This document shows, piece by piece, positions 1 through 7,649 of a stretch of DNA of 10,468 nucleotides. The notes under the pieces were generated by a model. The model was not told where the DNA came from. It ran no database searches and saw nothing but the letters and a program-made list of their open reading frames with translations. Position 1 is the first letter of the stretch; each line of letters starts with the position of its first letter. The DNA is from SUG1106 sp051883095. GTDB taxonomy: Bacteria; Bacillota; Clostridia; Peptostreptococcales; Anaerovoracaceae. The DNA is taken from assembly GCA_051883095.1 (NCBI GenBank), contig JBJETB010000044.1, positions 1 to 10,468 on the forward strand, given 5' to 3'. The translations under genes were made by a program, and so were the position numbers.

Positions 1-2
1 CT

Positions 3-506
3 AAGACGGTAAATGACTCCGTCAATCAGGTGCTTTCCATATCCATAACCTCAATGAAGGCATTGGAATCGCAAATCAAGGAGTTTGACAAGGCAATCGC
101 TGCCCAGATGAAACTCATTCCTAATGTATTGACATCCATCCCCGGCATTGGCTCGGTCTACTCGGCCGGTATCATAGCTGAGATTGGAGATATCAATCGT
201 TTCGAAAACCATGCACAGCTTGCAAAATATGCAGGTCTTGCATGGACTCAGTATCAGTCCGGAGGCTTTGAAGCCCAAACAACCCGGCTCATTCGCTCCG
301 GCAACCGATTTTTAAAGTATTATCTGTGTGAAGCTGCACTCTCTCTTGTAAGATGCGACAAGGAGTACAGTGACTTTTACCACCTCAAATACAAAGCGGT
401 GAACAGATACCAACACAAACGTGCACTCGCATTAACTGCCCGTAAACTTGTGCGGTTAGTCTTTGCACTGCTCAAAGACAATCGCCTATATCGTCCGGCA
501 AAGTAG
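3..506 (+). CDS. IS110-family transposase (bridge-RNA type recombinase), C-terminal part, 5' end outside window
   Basis: This frame is open from the left edge of the window to a TAG at 504-506, so it is the 3' part of a longer gene. The apparent GTG start at 30 is not a real start. Seen: a helix-hairpin-helix-like stretch around LTSIPGIGSVYSAGIIAEIG (about 132-191), then KYAGL..YQSGG with the serine codon at 258-260, then RSGNRFLKYYL and a basic tail ending RLYRPAK. This order is that of the Transposase_20 domain of IS110-family enzymes, where the serine of the (Q)SG motif is the nucleophile. The N-terminal RuvC-like DEDD domain expected of the family would lie to the left. Known for the family: DNA recombination through a circular intermediate, guided by a structured RNA from the element's non-coding end. 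The visible part has no frameshift or stop, so the copy may be intact. The family call is confident; the subgroup (IS110 or IS1111) is not. Confidence 0.9.
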   Translation, partial: KTVNDSVNQVLSISITSMKALESQIKEFDKAIAAQMKLIPNVLTSIPGIGSVYSAGIIAEIGDINRFENHAQLAKYAGLAWTQYQSGGFEAQTTRLIRSGNRFLKYYLCEAALSLVRCDKEYSDFYHLKYKAVNRYQHKRALALTARKLVRLVFALLKDNRLYRPAK

Positions 507-645
507 ATGTATTCATCTGCTTGCTGACGAGCTACGCCCTGCTCATTTTTGGAAACTGACCGACAGGGCTTAGGTGGGTGTTTTTTGTCTTCAGGAGAAA
601 TATGCGAAAGTATATGATTTTTTTCTCATTTCTCACTTGACATCA
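507..645 (+). mobile_element. Probable right-end flank of the IS110-family element
   Basis: This is the non-coding stretch just after the transposase stop. It holds a 6-bp inverted repeat (GCCCTG at 536-541, CAGGGC at 564-569), a T6 run at 581-586, and a TTGACA box at 637-642. No terminal inverted repeat or target duplication can be defined because the left end is outside the window; IS110 elements commonly lack both. In circular IS110 intermediates a -35 box in the right end is joined to a -10 box in the left end, and the TTGACA box would suit that role. The outer boundary at about 645 is a guess. Confidence 0.4.
536..586 (+). terminator. Weak hairpin plus T-run after the transposase gene
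   Basis: GCCCTG (536-541) pairs with CAGGGC (564-569) around a 22-base loop. A T6 run follows 11 bases later (581-586). It could end transposase transcription. However, the loop is long and the T-run is not directly after the stem, so this is a poor intrinsic terminator. It may instead be part of a structured RNA of the IS end. Confidence 0.3.
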
Positions 646-710
646 CACCGCTGGACTATATTTACTAATTATCATACTCTTTCATTAGAAAAATTATATC
701 ATGGTAACAT

Positions 711-740
711 AAAAAACGGAAGTGATTTCTCACTTCCGTT
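711..740 (-). terminator. Intrinsic terminator of the tRNA-Ser transcript
   Basis: A perfect 10-bp inverted repeat (AACGGAAGTG at 715-724 and CACTTCCGTT at 731-740) encloses a 6-base loop. Read on the minus strand, the stem runs straight into a T-run (716 down to 711). It starts 4 bases after the encoded CCA of the tRNA, so it serves that gene. It also separates the tRNA from the oncoming IS110 gene. Confidence 0.9.
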
Positions 741-744
741 GGTA

Positions 745-832
745 TGGCGGAGGACATGGGACTCGAACCCACGGGGCTGTTACACCTTACTTGATTTCCA
801 ATCAAGCTCCTTAGCCACTCGGTCAATCCTCC
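745..832 (-). tRNA. tRNA-Ser, anticodon GGA
   Basis: An 88-base cloverleaf on the minus strand. The acceptor arm starts GGAGGAT (832 down to 826) and pairs with GTCCTCC, leaving one U.G pair at its base. The discriminator is G and the CCA end is encoded (747-745). The anticodon stem CTTGA/TCAAG holds the loop TTGGAAA, giving anticodon GGA, which reads UCC and UCU codons. A long variable arm follows, as expected of a class II serine tRNA, then the T arm GTGGG-TTCGAGT-CCCAT with one G.U pair. The gene stands alone, with its own promoter and terminator. Short open frames across it on both strands are not genes. Confidence 0.97.
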
Positions 833-859
833 ATAGCTGTGCCCTTCAGGCACTATAAT

Positions 860-888
860 AATTTAACATATATTCGTGGAATTTGCAA
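860..888 (-). promoter_or_regulatory. Sigma-A-type promoter of tRNA-Ser
   Basis: On the minus strand, TTGCAA (888-883) and TAAATT (865-860) are separated by 17 bases. Transcription would start near 853, about 20 bases before the mature tRNA. That leader can fold into a small hairpin (GTGCC/GGCAC, 839-853). The boxes match the consensus moderately (4 of 6 each), but position and spacing are right. Confidence 0.6.
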
Positions 889-1161
889 GTCCTTTTTCTT
901 TAAAAATCCCCCGTTTTATGAGCTCTTTGATGTTTACGACTAGCCTGTACTGATGACAATCAGGTATTCACCACTAAATTTAATAAAATAAGTCGATTTG
1001 ATGGGAGATTATTGGATTTATATGGTTAAAATGGATTGAAATACGACTTTTCATGGCATTTTATTACATAAAACACCCATCAAATCATATTTTTATGCGG
1101 TTTTTGGTGGGAATCGCAGCCATCCCAACCGTTCCCAGCCAAACAATGCGGTCACTCTCTG
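889..1161. other. Gene-free AT-rich gap with inverted repeats
   Basis: No credible coding frame and no recognised RNA gene is seen between the tRNA promoter and the end of the DUF3267 gene. Contents: CTGAT/ATCAG (950-963), a 5-bp hairpin; GATTTGATGGG (995-1005) with its exact inverted copy at 1076-1086; AAGTCG (990-995) with an inverted copy at 1044-1049; and a bulged hairpin at 1103-1143. It could be a decayed element or a 3' region of the long minus-strand operon. No IS ends, transposase remnants or direct repeats could be identified. Confidence 0.6.
1103..1143 (-). terminator. Hairpin after the DUF3267 gene, possible operon 3' end
   Basis: On the minus strand an 11-bp stem with a single bulged C (TTTGG[C]TGGGAA with TTCCCACCAAA) begins 18 bases after the stop codon of the DUF3267 gene. 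No U-run follows on the minus strand, so it does not meet the standard for an intrinsic terminator. It may be a 3' end stabiliser, or termination may be Rho-dependent. It is the only strong stem placed where the operon should end. Confidence 0.35.
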
Positions 1162-1809
1162 CTAATCAAACTTAACAGGCGCAAAAAACTTCATGGACAC
1201 GCCCTCATCGAATATGAGCACATCGCAAGGCATGCGCATTACAAGCCATGTCACGTACAGATCACCTACGGCACCGCTTATGTTGAAAATCTGGATTGCG
1301 TATAGACACCAGAAATACTCATCAGGAACGTCTCCCGTGAGCACAGCCAGCACCACGCCCCATATAACCACAGGAGCCAGAGCTACAGTGATATACGCAG
1401 GACGTGAGAAAAACCATGTGCTGCCGGCGTAGGCCATCCCCGAGCCGGCCTTGAATCCGAACTGCGCCGGCTCTCCCGTGAATATCCGGATGAACACGCC
1501 GTGAACCCACTCGTGAGCGAATACATAGACCACCAGTCCAACCAATATGAGGGCGGCGGTAAAAAGTACATGCGTCCATCCGCCGTCAAGTATCAGACCT
1601 GGAGATACAGCCAGACGACCGCACACAATCATGACCACCACAATCAGCAGGCTGCACCACGAAATCCGTTTAAACACGGTCTTGTCTGCCGCCATATCCA
1701 GAGTCTCATACAAATCATACCCCGCCGGCAGACCGGGATAAGCCGCAGGACGGCGGCCGTCCGAAGAACCACAGCGGCGCTTCGGACCTTCCTCTCTCCT
1801 GCCTTTCAT
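1162..1809 (-). CDS. DUF3267 membrane metallopeptidase-like protein
   Basis: A 215-residue membrane protein with a zincin-type HEWVHG motif (H99, E100, H103) at the end of a hydrophobic segment. Four membrane segments are visible: about 50-67, 79-98, 138-157 and 166-191. The last carries N-x(2)-G-x(2)-GD (N176 to D183), whose aspartate could be a third metal ligand. This layout matches DUF3267 (putative zincin peptidase), a family without an established substrate that resembles intramembrane site-2 proteases. The start ATG overlaps the thrC stop by one base (TAATG), with AGAGG about 10 bases upstream, so translation is probably coupled to thrC. Residues 1-27 are Arg-rich and precede the usual family start around LPAGYDLYE. 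This is the last gene of the minus-strand cluster. Family call good; enzymatic activity is inferred only. Confidence 0.85.
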   Translation of the reverse strand: MKGRREEGPKRRCGSSDGRRPAAYPGLPAGYDLYETLDMAADKTVFKRISWCSLLIVVVMIVCGRLAVSPGLILDGGWTHVLFTAALILVGLVVYVFAHEWVHGVFIRIFTGEPAQFGFKAGSGMAYAGSTWFFSRPAYITVALAPVVIWGVVLAVLTGDVPDEYFWCLYAIQIFNISGAVGDLYVTWLVMRMPCDVLIFDEGVSMKFFAPVKFD

Positions 1810-3296
1810 TACTTCAGCGCCTCTCTCACAGCGTCCGCCATCTGCGGAACATCTACCACGCCCTTATGAAGCACCGGCTTCTTGTCCAGGTCCTTAAGAC
1901 CGTAAGGCACCTTCACGCCGGTTGCCGAAGCAAGGGCTGACACATATTCGAATCCGTCTTTGCATGGACCGATTCCGCAGGCGGAAGCCACGCTTTCCGC
2001 AAATTTGTATGCGCTTGCAGTTGACGCGATAACTGTCGGTGTTGATGCATCGCCCGTTTCCTTTAAGTAATCCTGATATACTTTATATGCCACTGCTGTG
2101 TGAGTATCCATTAAATAGCCCTTTTCAGACCACATTTTTCCGATGGTGTCCAGAGTATCCTTTTCCGTCGAAAAGCCGCCGAAAAAGTCTCCCAGAGCCT
2201 CACGGACCCCTTCGGAAACCTCATATACCTTTTCACTGTCCAGCTTTTCCATAAGACCGCGTACAGAATCACCATCACGTCCGCTGAGTATGTACAGAAG
2301 CCTTTCCAGGTTGCTGGAAATGAGAATATCCATAGACGGTGAGTTGGTGCAGTAGAACTCACGCACCTCTTTCCTTATATCGTAAACGCCGGTTCTGATA
2401 AAATCTGTGAGAACCTTGTTGTCGTTGGATGCACAGATGAACTTTCTTACAGGCACACCCATTTCCCGGGCAAAATAGGCTGCCAGGATGTTTCCGAAAT
2501 TACCCGTAGGAACTACCACGTTCATCGGCTCACCGGCTTTGAGGACTCCTCTTTCAACCAGCTTCACGTAGCTGTATACGTAGTAAGCCACCTGCGGTAC
2601 CAGTCTTCCTATGTTTATGGAGTTTGCAGATGAAAGTCTTACGCCGCCGCCTGCCAGTTCCTCCGCAAAAGAGTCATCATTGAAGATTTTTTTCACCCCT
2701 GTCTGCGCATCGTCAAAGTTTCCTCTGATGGCGAAGACATGAGTGTTGGCACCCTCCTGAGTTATCATCTGTCTTTCCTGAACCTGGCTTACTCCGCCTG
2801 TAGGATAGAACACAACGATTTCCGTTCCCGGTACATCGGCGAAGCCCTCAAGAGCAGCCTTTCCCGTGTCCCCAGAGGTTGCTGTAAGTATGCACACCTT
2901 GTCAGTAACGCCCTCTTTTTTAAGGGAAGTGGTCATAAGGTAAGGCAGAATTGAAAGAGCCATGTCCTTGAATGCAGCGGTTTTGCCGTGGTAAAGTTCC
3001 AGGAAATGAGCTCCGCCGGCTTCCTTTATCTCAACTACATCACTTGCCGTAAATTTCGAGTCATAAGCTCCGTCGATGCAGCCCTGCATTTCCTCATCCG
3101 TAAAATCATCAAAGAAAGCCCCTATAACCTTAAAGGCAATTTCCTTGTATGATTTCCCGATCATTTCCTCTATTTTAAAAGGCAGTGCCGGAATTTTCTC
3201 CGGAACATAAAGGCCCTTGTCCTCGGCTATGCCCTGGATTATGGCCTGTGCGCCGGTTTTTTTCAGCTGACTTCCTCTCGTACTTTCGTAGTTCAT
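1809..3296 (-). CDS. thrC: Threonine synthase
   Basis: A 495-residue PLP enzyme that converts O-phosphohomoserine to threonine and phosphate, the last step of threonine synthesis in the cytoplasm. Seen: an N-terminal STRG motif (5-8), the PLP lysine in HGKTAAFKD (K110), the phosphate-binding TSGDTGKAA loop (140-148), SSANSINIGRL (222-231), PTGNFGN (263-269) and DTHTAVA near 397. The length is that of the long, fungal/proteobacterial-like threonine synthase class, which carries its own N-terminal domain. The ATG at 3296 has GGGAGG 9 bases upstream. It follows pyc with a 79-base gap containing a strong RNA hairpin, and overlaps the DUF3267 gene by one base. Pyruvate carboxylase upstream makes oxaloacetate, the ultimate carbon source of threonine through aspartate. 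No hom or thrB is in the window. Confidence 0.97.
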   Translation of the reverse strand: MNYESTRGSQLKKTGAQAIIQGIAEDKGLYVPEKIPALPFKIEEMIGKSYKEIAFKVIGAFFDDFTDEEMQGCIDGAYDSKFTASDVVEIKEAGGAHFLELYHGKTAAFKDMALSILPYLMTTSLKKEGVTDKVCILTATSGDTGKAALEGFADVPGTEIVVFYPTGGVSQVQERQMITQEGANTHVFAIRGNFDDAQTGVKKIFNDDSFAEELAGGGVRLSSANSINIGRLVPQVAYYVYSYVKLVERGVLKAGEPMNVVVPTGNFGNILAAYFAREMGVPVRKFICASNDNKVLTDFIRTGVYDIRKEVREFYCTNSPSMDILISSNLERLLYILSGRDGDSVRGLMEKLDSEKVYEVSEGVREALGDFFGGFSTEKDTLDTIGKMWSEKGYLMDTHTAVAYKVYQDYLKETGDASTPTVIASTASAYKFAESVASACGIGPCKDGFEYVSALASATGVKVPYGLKDLDKKPVLHKGVVDVPQMADAVREALK

Positions 3297-3323
3297 GTTT
3301 TGTGTCCTCCCAGATTAGCTAAA

Positions 3324-3361
3324 GGCTTTGAGAAAAGCTGCTGTAAGCCTTTCCCAAAGCC
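3324..3361 (-). promoter_or_regulatory. Intercistronic RNA hairpin between pyc and thrC
   Basis: On the minus strand the RNA GGCUUUGGGAAAGGCU (3361-3346) pairs over all 16 positions with AGCUUUUCUCAAAGCC (3339-3324), including two G.U pairs, around a 6-base loop. The two G.U pairs favour folding of the minus-strand transcript. Only three U residues follow the stem, so it is a weak terminator. The thrC ribosome binding site (3311-3306) lies 12 bases downstream. Possible roles are partial termination that lowers thrC relative to pyc, a barrier to 3' exonucleases, or an attenuator. No leader peptide rich in Thr codons was seen. Confidence 0.75.
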
Positions 3362-3375
3362 CGTCGTTTAAATAA

Positions 3376-6300
3376 TTATTTCAGTTTTGCAACCATTTCG
3401 CCGGCCTTAACCTGCTGTCCTTCAGAAACGTAAATTCTTTCTACGGTTCCTGCTGCGGAAGCCAGAATGTTGGTTTCCATCTTCATGGCTTCGATTACTG
3501 CAATCGGCTGGTTCGCCTCAACGGTCTCGCCTTCCTTCACAAGAACCTTGATGATGTTGCCCGGAATGTTGGCTCCGATTTCCATCGGGTTATCCTCGTT
3601 AGCGTATAATACAGAGTTGGAGGAGTTGACTGTTACAGTCTTATCCTTGATCTTGATTATACGACGGTTGCCGTTCACTTCGAAAATTGCCTCGCGCATT
3701 CCTTCGCTGTCAACAGGTCTTACCTCCTGCAGTCTTACGATGAGAATCTTTCCTTCGCCAAGCTTGACTTCGCAGGTTTCTCCTTCTTCCAGGCTGTGGA
3801 AGAAAATATCCGAACCCATGTATCTGAAGTTTCCGTCTTTTCTGATGCTCTTTACATAATCCTCGAATACCTTCGGGTAGAGAGCATAGCTGATAACCTC
3901 TCTGTCGGTTCCTTCGAGATCCAGCTCATCCTGAAGCTTCTTTCTGATAGCTTCAAAGTCTTCCGGTTCAAGGAGTTCTCCCGGTCTGCATGTGATAGGT
4001 TTCTTGCCCTTGAGAACAACCTTCTGGATGTCTTCAGGGAAGCCGCCCTCAGGCTGGCCCATCATTCCTTCGAAGTATGAAACTGTAGAGTCAGGGAAGT
4101 CGATGTTGGCTCCCTTTTCTACGATGTTCTCAGGTGTAAGGTCGTTCTGAACCATGAAAATAGCCAGGTCACCTACAACCTTTGATGACGGTGTTACCTT
4201 TACTATATCTCCCAGCATCTGGTTTACGGCCTTGTACATGTCCTTGACCTCTTTCAGCTTGTGGCCGAGACCGAAGGATTCAACCTGCGCCTGGAGGTTG
4301 GAATACTGTCCGCCAGGAATTTCATATTTGTAAATTTCTGCAGAAGCAGTCTGGAGTTCTGATTCGAAGCCCTTGTAAACAGGACGTACATCTCTCCAGT
4401 ATTCACTGATCTTCTGAAGTCCGTCTGAATCAAGGCCTGTATCTCTGTCGGAATGCTGCAGTGATGCAACGATTGAGTTCAGAGCAGGCTGTGAAGTCAG
4501 ACCTGACATGGAGTTAAATGCAGCATCCACGATATCAACACCTGCCTGAGCTGCCATAAGAACGGTAGCAACGCCGTTTCCTGATGTGTCGTGAGTGTGC
4601 AGGTGAACAGGAATTCCGATTTCCTGCTTGAGAGCTCCAACCAGCTTGGAAGCTGCTGTCGGCTTGAGCAGTCCTGACATGTCCTTGATGCCCAGGATGT
4701 GTGCTCCTCTCTTTTCAAGCTCTTTTGCCATCTTTACATAATAGCTCAATGTATATTTTGTCTTTGATGCATCGAGGATATCTCCTGTATAGCAAAGACA
4801 AGGTTCTGCAATCATGCCCTGGTTCAGTGTTTCATCCAGTGCAACCTCCATACCCTGAATCCAGTTCAGTGAGTCGAAGATTCTGAATACGTCAATGCCG
4901 GCCTTTGCAGACTGCTTTACGAATTCACGGATTACATTGTCCGGATAATTCTTGTATCCTACTGCGTTTGCACCGCGCAGCAGCATCTGCATGAGGATGT
5001 TAGGGCACTTTTCGCGAAGCACCTCAAGTCTCTCCCACGGATCTTCCTTAAGGAATCTGTATGCAGTGTCAAAGGTTGCCCCTCCCCACATTTCCAGTGA
5101 GAACAGGTTGCGTCCGTACACTGATACAGCCGGCGCTATTTTTTCCATATCTACAGTTCTGACGCGGGTAGCCATAAGTGACTGCTGTGCGTCTCTCATA
5201 GTGGTATCTGTTATGAAAAGTCTCTGCTGCTTTCTTACCCACTGAGTGAAATCCTTTGCACCCATTTCGTCAAAGAGCTGCTTGGTGCCTCTGCCCTGGA
5301 GTTCCTTTAACTCTTCCGGCTTGAACTTAGGGAAAACAGGAACATTGAAGCTCTTCTTCTCTCCCTTTGTCTCATTGACAAATTTATTGCCGAGGAACTC
5401 GATTACTTTAAGTTCTTTATCCTCTACCTTGTCAATCTGAAGCAGCTCAGGTGTGTTGGCGATAAAGCCTGTGTCACACTCTCCTGCAGCGAAGGTAGGA
5501 TGGTTCAGCACGTTGAGCATGAACATGATGTTGGTCTTGACACCCTTAATCTTAGTTTCTCTCAGCGCTCTGATGGCCTTTCTTCTGGTATCCTCGAAGG
5601 TTCTTGAGAAAGCAGTCACCTTAACCAGCAGGCTGTCGTAGAAAGGTGTTATTTCAGACCCCTCAAAACCGTTGCCTCCGTCAAGTCTTATGCCGAAACC
5701 GCCCGGTGAGCGATAGTTTTCGATTACGCCGGTGTCAGGCATGAAATCGTTAACAGGGTCCTCTGTAGTGATTCTGCACTGTATAGCATGACCTGTAACC
5801 TTTATTGCATCCTGATTTGGAATTGCAATCTCCGGTGAATCCAGAGTGTATCCCTGAGCTACCAGAATCTGAGCCTGAACTATATCAACTCCCGTTACTA
5901 TTTCGGAAACTGTATGTTCAACCTGTATTCTAGGGTTCATTTCTATGAAATAGTGTTTGCCTGTTTTGTCCAGAAGGAACTCAACTGTTCCTGCACTTCT
6001 GTAGTCAACTGCCTGTGCAATCTTGATTGCGTCATTGCAGATAGCTTCTCTCTGCTCATCTGTCAGGCAGAGAGCCGGTGTGAACTCGATAACCTTCTGA
6101 TGTCTTCTCTGAATAGAGCAGTCTCTCTCATAAAGATGAACGATGTTTCCCTCTTTATCTCCCAGTATCTGCACTTCGATATGTTTAGGGTTTTCAAGAT
6201 ATTTTTCGATGAAAATATCATCTATGCCGAATGCTTTTGCAGCTTCGCTTCTGGCGCTTCTGAACTGAGGCAGGAGTTCTTCCTTGGAACGAACAATTCT

Positions 6301-6822
6301 CATACCTCTTCCGCCGCCGCCGGCTGCTGCCTTGAGCATTACAGGATATCCGCAGCTTTCTGCAAACTGCAGTGCCTCTTCTTCGGTTTCAATTGCCTTT
6401 TCAACGCCCGGAATAGTCGGAACGCCTACTGAATTGGCTACAATCTTTGATTTGATCTTATCGCCCAGTCTGTCCATCATTTCGGCTGTAGGTCCGATAA
6501 ACTCGATTCCGGCTGCTGCGCAGGCTTTCGCGAACTCTACGTTTTCAGCCAGGAAGCCGTATCCCGGGTGAATCGCATCTACACCTTTGGCCTTAGCCAG
6601 TGATATGATTTCGTCGATTCCCAGATATGCTCCTACAGGAGTCTTTCCTTTACCTATCTGATAAGATTCGTCTGCCTTTGTTCTGAATAAAGTATTCTTG
6701 TCTTCCTCGGAATAAATAGCTACAGTTCTGATGCCGAGTTCCTGACATGCTCTGAAAACTCTTATTGCTATTTCTCCTCTGTTAGCAACCAATACTCTTT
6801 TGAATTTTTTAATTTCTCCCAT
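3376..6822 (-). CDS. pyc: Pyruvate carboxylase, single-chain
   Basis: A 1148-residue biotin enzyme that carboxylates pyruvate to oxaloacetate using ATP and bicarbonate. Biotin carboxylase domain about 6-460: glycine-rich loop GGGGRGMR (168-175), RDCSIQRRHQK (233-243), MNPRIQVEHTVSE (295-307). Carboxyltransferase domain about 530-800: TDTTMRDAQQS (538-548), IKDMSG with K713 as the expected carbamylated lysine, and HLHTHD with H742 and H744 as metal ligands. The following region has VTPSSKVVGD with the conserved threonine T878. The biotinyl domain ends the protein, with EAMKM and biotin lysine K1114. Length and order are as usual and no key residue is missing. The start ATG at 6822 has AGGAG 7 bases upstream, and the gap to the channel gene is 17 bases. 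A biotin ligase must act on it but is not in the window. Role: refilling oxaloacetate for aspartate-family amino acids. Confidence 0.98.
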   Translation of the reverse strand: MGEIKKFKRVLVANRGEIAIRVFRACQELGIRTVAIYSEEDKNTLFRTKADESYQIGKGKTPVGAYLGIDEIISLAKAKGVDAIHPGYGFLAENVEFAKACAAAGIEFIGPTAEMMDRLGDKIKSKIVANSVGVPTIPGVEKAIETEEEALQFAESCGYPVMLKAAAGGGGRGMRIVRSKEELLPQFRSARSEAAKAFGIDDIFIEKYLENPKHIEVQILGDKEGNIVHLYERDCSIQRRHQKVIEFTPALCLTDEQREAICNDAIKIAQAVDYRSAGTVEFLLDKTGKHYFIEMNPRIQVEHTVSEIVTGVDIVQAQILVAQGYTLDSPEIAIPNQDAIKVTGHAIQCRITTEDPVNDFMPDTGVIENYRSPGGFGIRLDGGNGFEGSEITPFYDSLLVKVTAFSRTFEDTRRKAIRALRETKIKGVKTNIMFMLNVLNHPTFAAGECDTGFIANTPELLQIDKVEDKELKVIEFLGNKFVNETKGEKKSFNVPVFPKFKPEELKELQGRGTKQLFDEMGAKDFTQWVRKQQRLFITDTTMRDAQQSLMATRVRTVDMEKIAPAVSVYGRNLFSLEMWGGATFDTAYRFLKEDPWERLEVLREKCPNILMQMLLRGANAVGYKNYPDNVIREFVKQSAKAGIDVFRIFDSLNWIQGMEVALDETLNQGMIAEPCLCYTGDILDASKTKYTLSYYVKMAKELEKRGAHILGIKDMSGLLKPTAASKLVGALKQEIGIPVHLHTHDTSGNGVATVLMAAQAGVDIVDAAFNSMSGLTSQPALNSIVASLQHSDRDTGLDSDGLQKISEYWRDVRPVYKGFESELQTASAEIYKYEIPGGQYSNLQAQVESFGLGHKLKEVKDMYKAVNQMLGDIVKVTPSSKVVGDLAIFMVQNDLTPENIVEKGANIDFPDSTVSYFEGMMGQPEGGFPEDIQKVVLKGKKPITCRPGELLEPEDFEAIRKKLQDELDLEGTDREVISYALYPKVFEDYVKSIRKDGNFRYMGSDIFFHSLEEGETCEVKLGEGKILIVRLQEVRPVDSEGMREAIFEVNGNRRIIKIKDKTVTVNSSNSVLYANEDNPMEIGANIPGNIIKVLVKEGETVEANQPIAVIEAMKMETNILASAAGTVERIYVSEGQQVKAGEMVAKLK

Positions 6823-6839
6823 TTCTCTCTCCTAAAAAA

Positions 6840-7637
6840 TTACTTGATCACGCGCACGTCCATCTGCGGATAAGGTATTGTGATATTTGCTTCATCAAAA
6901 GCCAGTTTAACCTGTTCTTCCAGGTAGTATCTTACATCATAGTACCTGGATGTTTCGCACCAGACTTTCAGATCCAGCAATATGCCGCTCTGCTGGTGCT
7001 CTGCCACCCCGATTACAGGCGCGGGGTCGGCAAGAATGTCCGTATTGGATTCCGCTACAGCCATGAGGACGTCTTTGGCTTTTACGATATCCGAATCGTA
7101 GCTTATAGAGAAGGTCACATCCACCCTGCGTTTATCTTCGCGGGAGTAGTTGACCATCACGGAAGCCGTAATGGTACCGTTAGGTATTGTGATGACCTTG
7201 TTATCATAGGTCTTGAGCGTCGTGACCAGAAGGTCTATGCTCTGCACTATACCTGTTATTCCGGTAACCTCTATAACATCCCCTCTTATGAAAGGTTTGT
7301 TAGCTAATATTATTATACCACTTGCTATGTTTCCCAAACTGTCTTTTAGCGCAAGGGCCACGGCCGCTCCGCAGGCGCCCAGCAGCGTCACCAGAGGCGC
7401 AGTAGGGACCTTTAGGCTTGTAAGTATTACCACTGCAAGGACAATATACAGGGCATACCTTGTGGCCGTTATTATGAATTTGTGTACTGATCTGTCAAGT
7501 CTGGTTCTGGCGAGGGCTTTCTCTGTTATCTTCACAGCGAGCTTTATTATAATCATTCCCGCTATAAAAATCAGCACAGCCATCAGAAGGCTTCCCCCGT
7601 ATTCCCAGATTTTTTCCAAAGTCTTTTCTTTAATCAT
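6840..7637 (-). CDS. mscS: Small-conductance mechanosensitive channel, MscS family
   Basis: A 265-residue inner-membrane channel that opens under membrane tension and releases solutes on osmotic downshock. Membrane segments are about 13-34, 56-75 and 78-112. The third, with GACGAAVALALKDSLGNIASG (87-107), has the small Ala/Gly packing pattern of the MscS pore helix. Then follow PFIRGDVIEV (115-124) and IPNG (151-154) of the beta domain. The C-terminal alpha/beta region ends in IPYPQMDVRV (254-263), the usual family ending. The length is close to that of E. coli MscS, so it is a minimal form without extra domains. The ATG at 7637 lies 12 bases after the typA stop, with GGTGA just upstream. The ATG at 7647 in the gap runs into a stop after five codons. 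Its place between typA and pyc suggests co-transcription rather than a shared pathway. Confidence 0.95.
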   Translation of the reverse strand: MIKEKTLEKIWEYGGSLLMAVLIFIAGMIIIKLAVKITEKALARTRLDRSVHKFIITATRYALYIVLAVVILTSLKVPTAPLVTLLGACGAAVALALKDSLGNIASGIIILANKPFIRGDVIEVTGITGIVQSIDLLVTTLKTYDNKVITIPNGTITASVMVNYSREDKRRVDVTFSISYDSDIVKAKDVLMAVAESNTDILADPAPVIGVAEHQQSGILLDLKVWCETSRYYDVRYYLEEQVKLAFDEANITIPYPQMDVRVIK

Positions 7638-7649
7638 GCTTCACCATAC

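Noticed and set aside
30..32. GTG as the start of the transposase
   Set aside because: The frame is open to the window edge, and the domain order shows this is an internal codon of a longer gene.
574..858. Open frames of 94 residues (+) and 62 residues (-) across the tRNA region
   Set aside because: They run through the tRNA-Ser gene and its terminator, lack a good ribosome binding site, and have no recognisable protein features.
3297..3375. Threonine-type leader peptide attenuator before thrC
   Set aside because: The gap contains the hairpin but no start codon with a run of Thr or Ile codons.
5914..6432. 172-residue plus-strand frame inside pyc
   Set aside because: It is antisense to the conserved biotin carboxylase domain, has no ribosome binding site, and looks like a by-product of pyc codon use.
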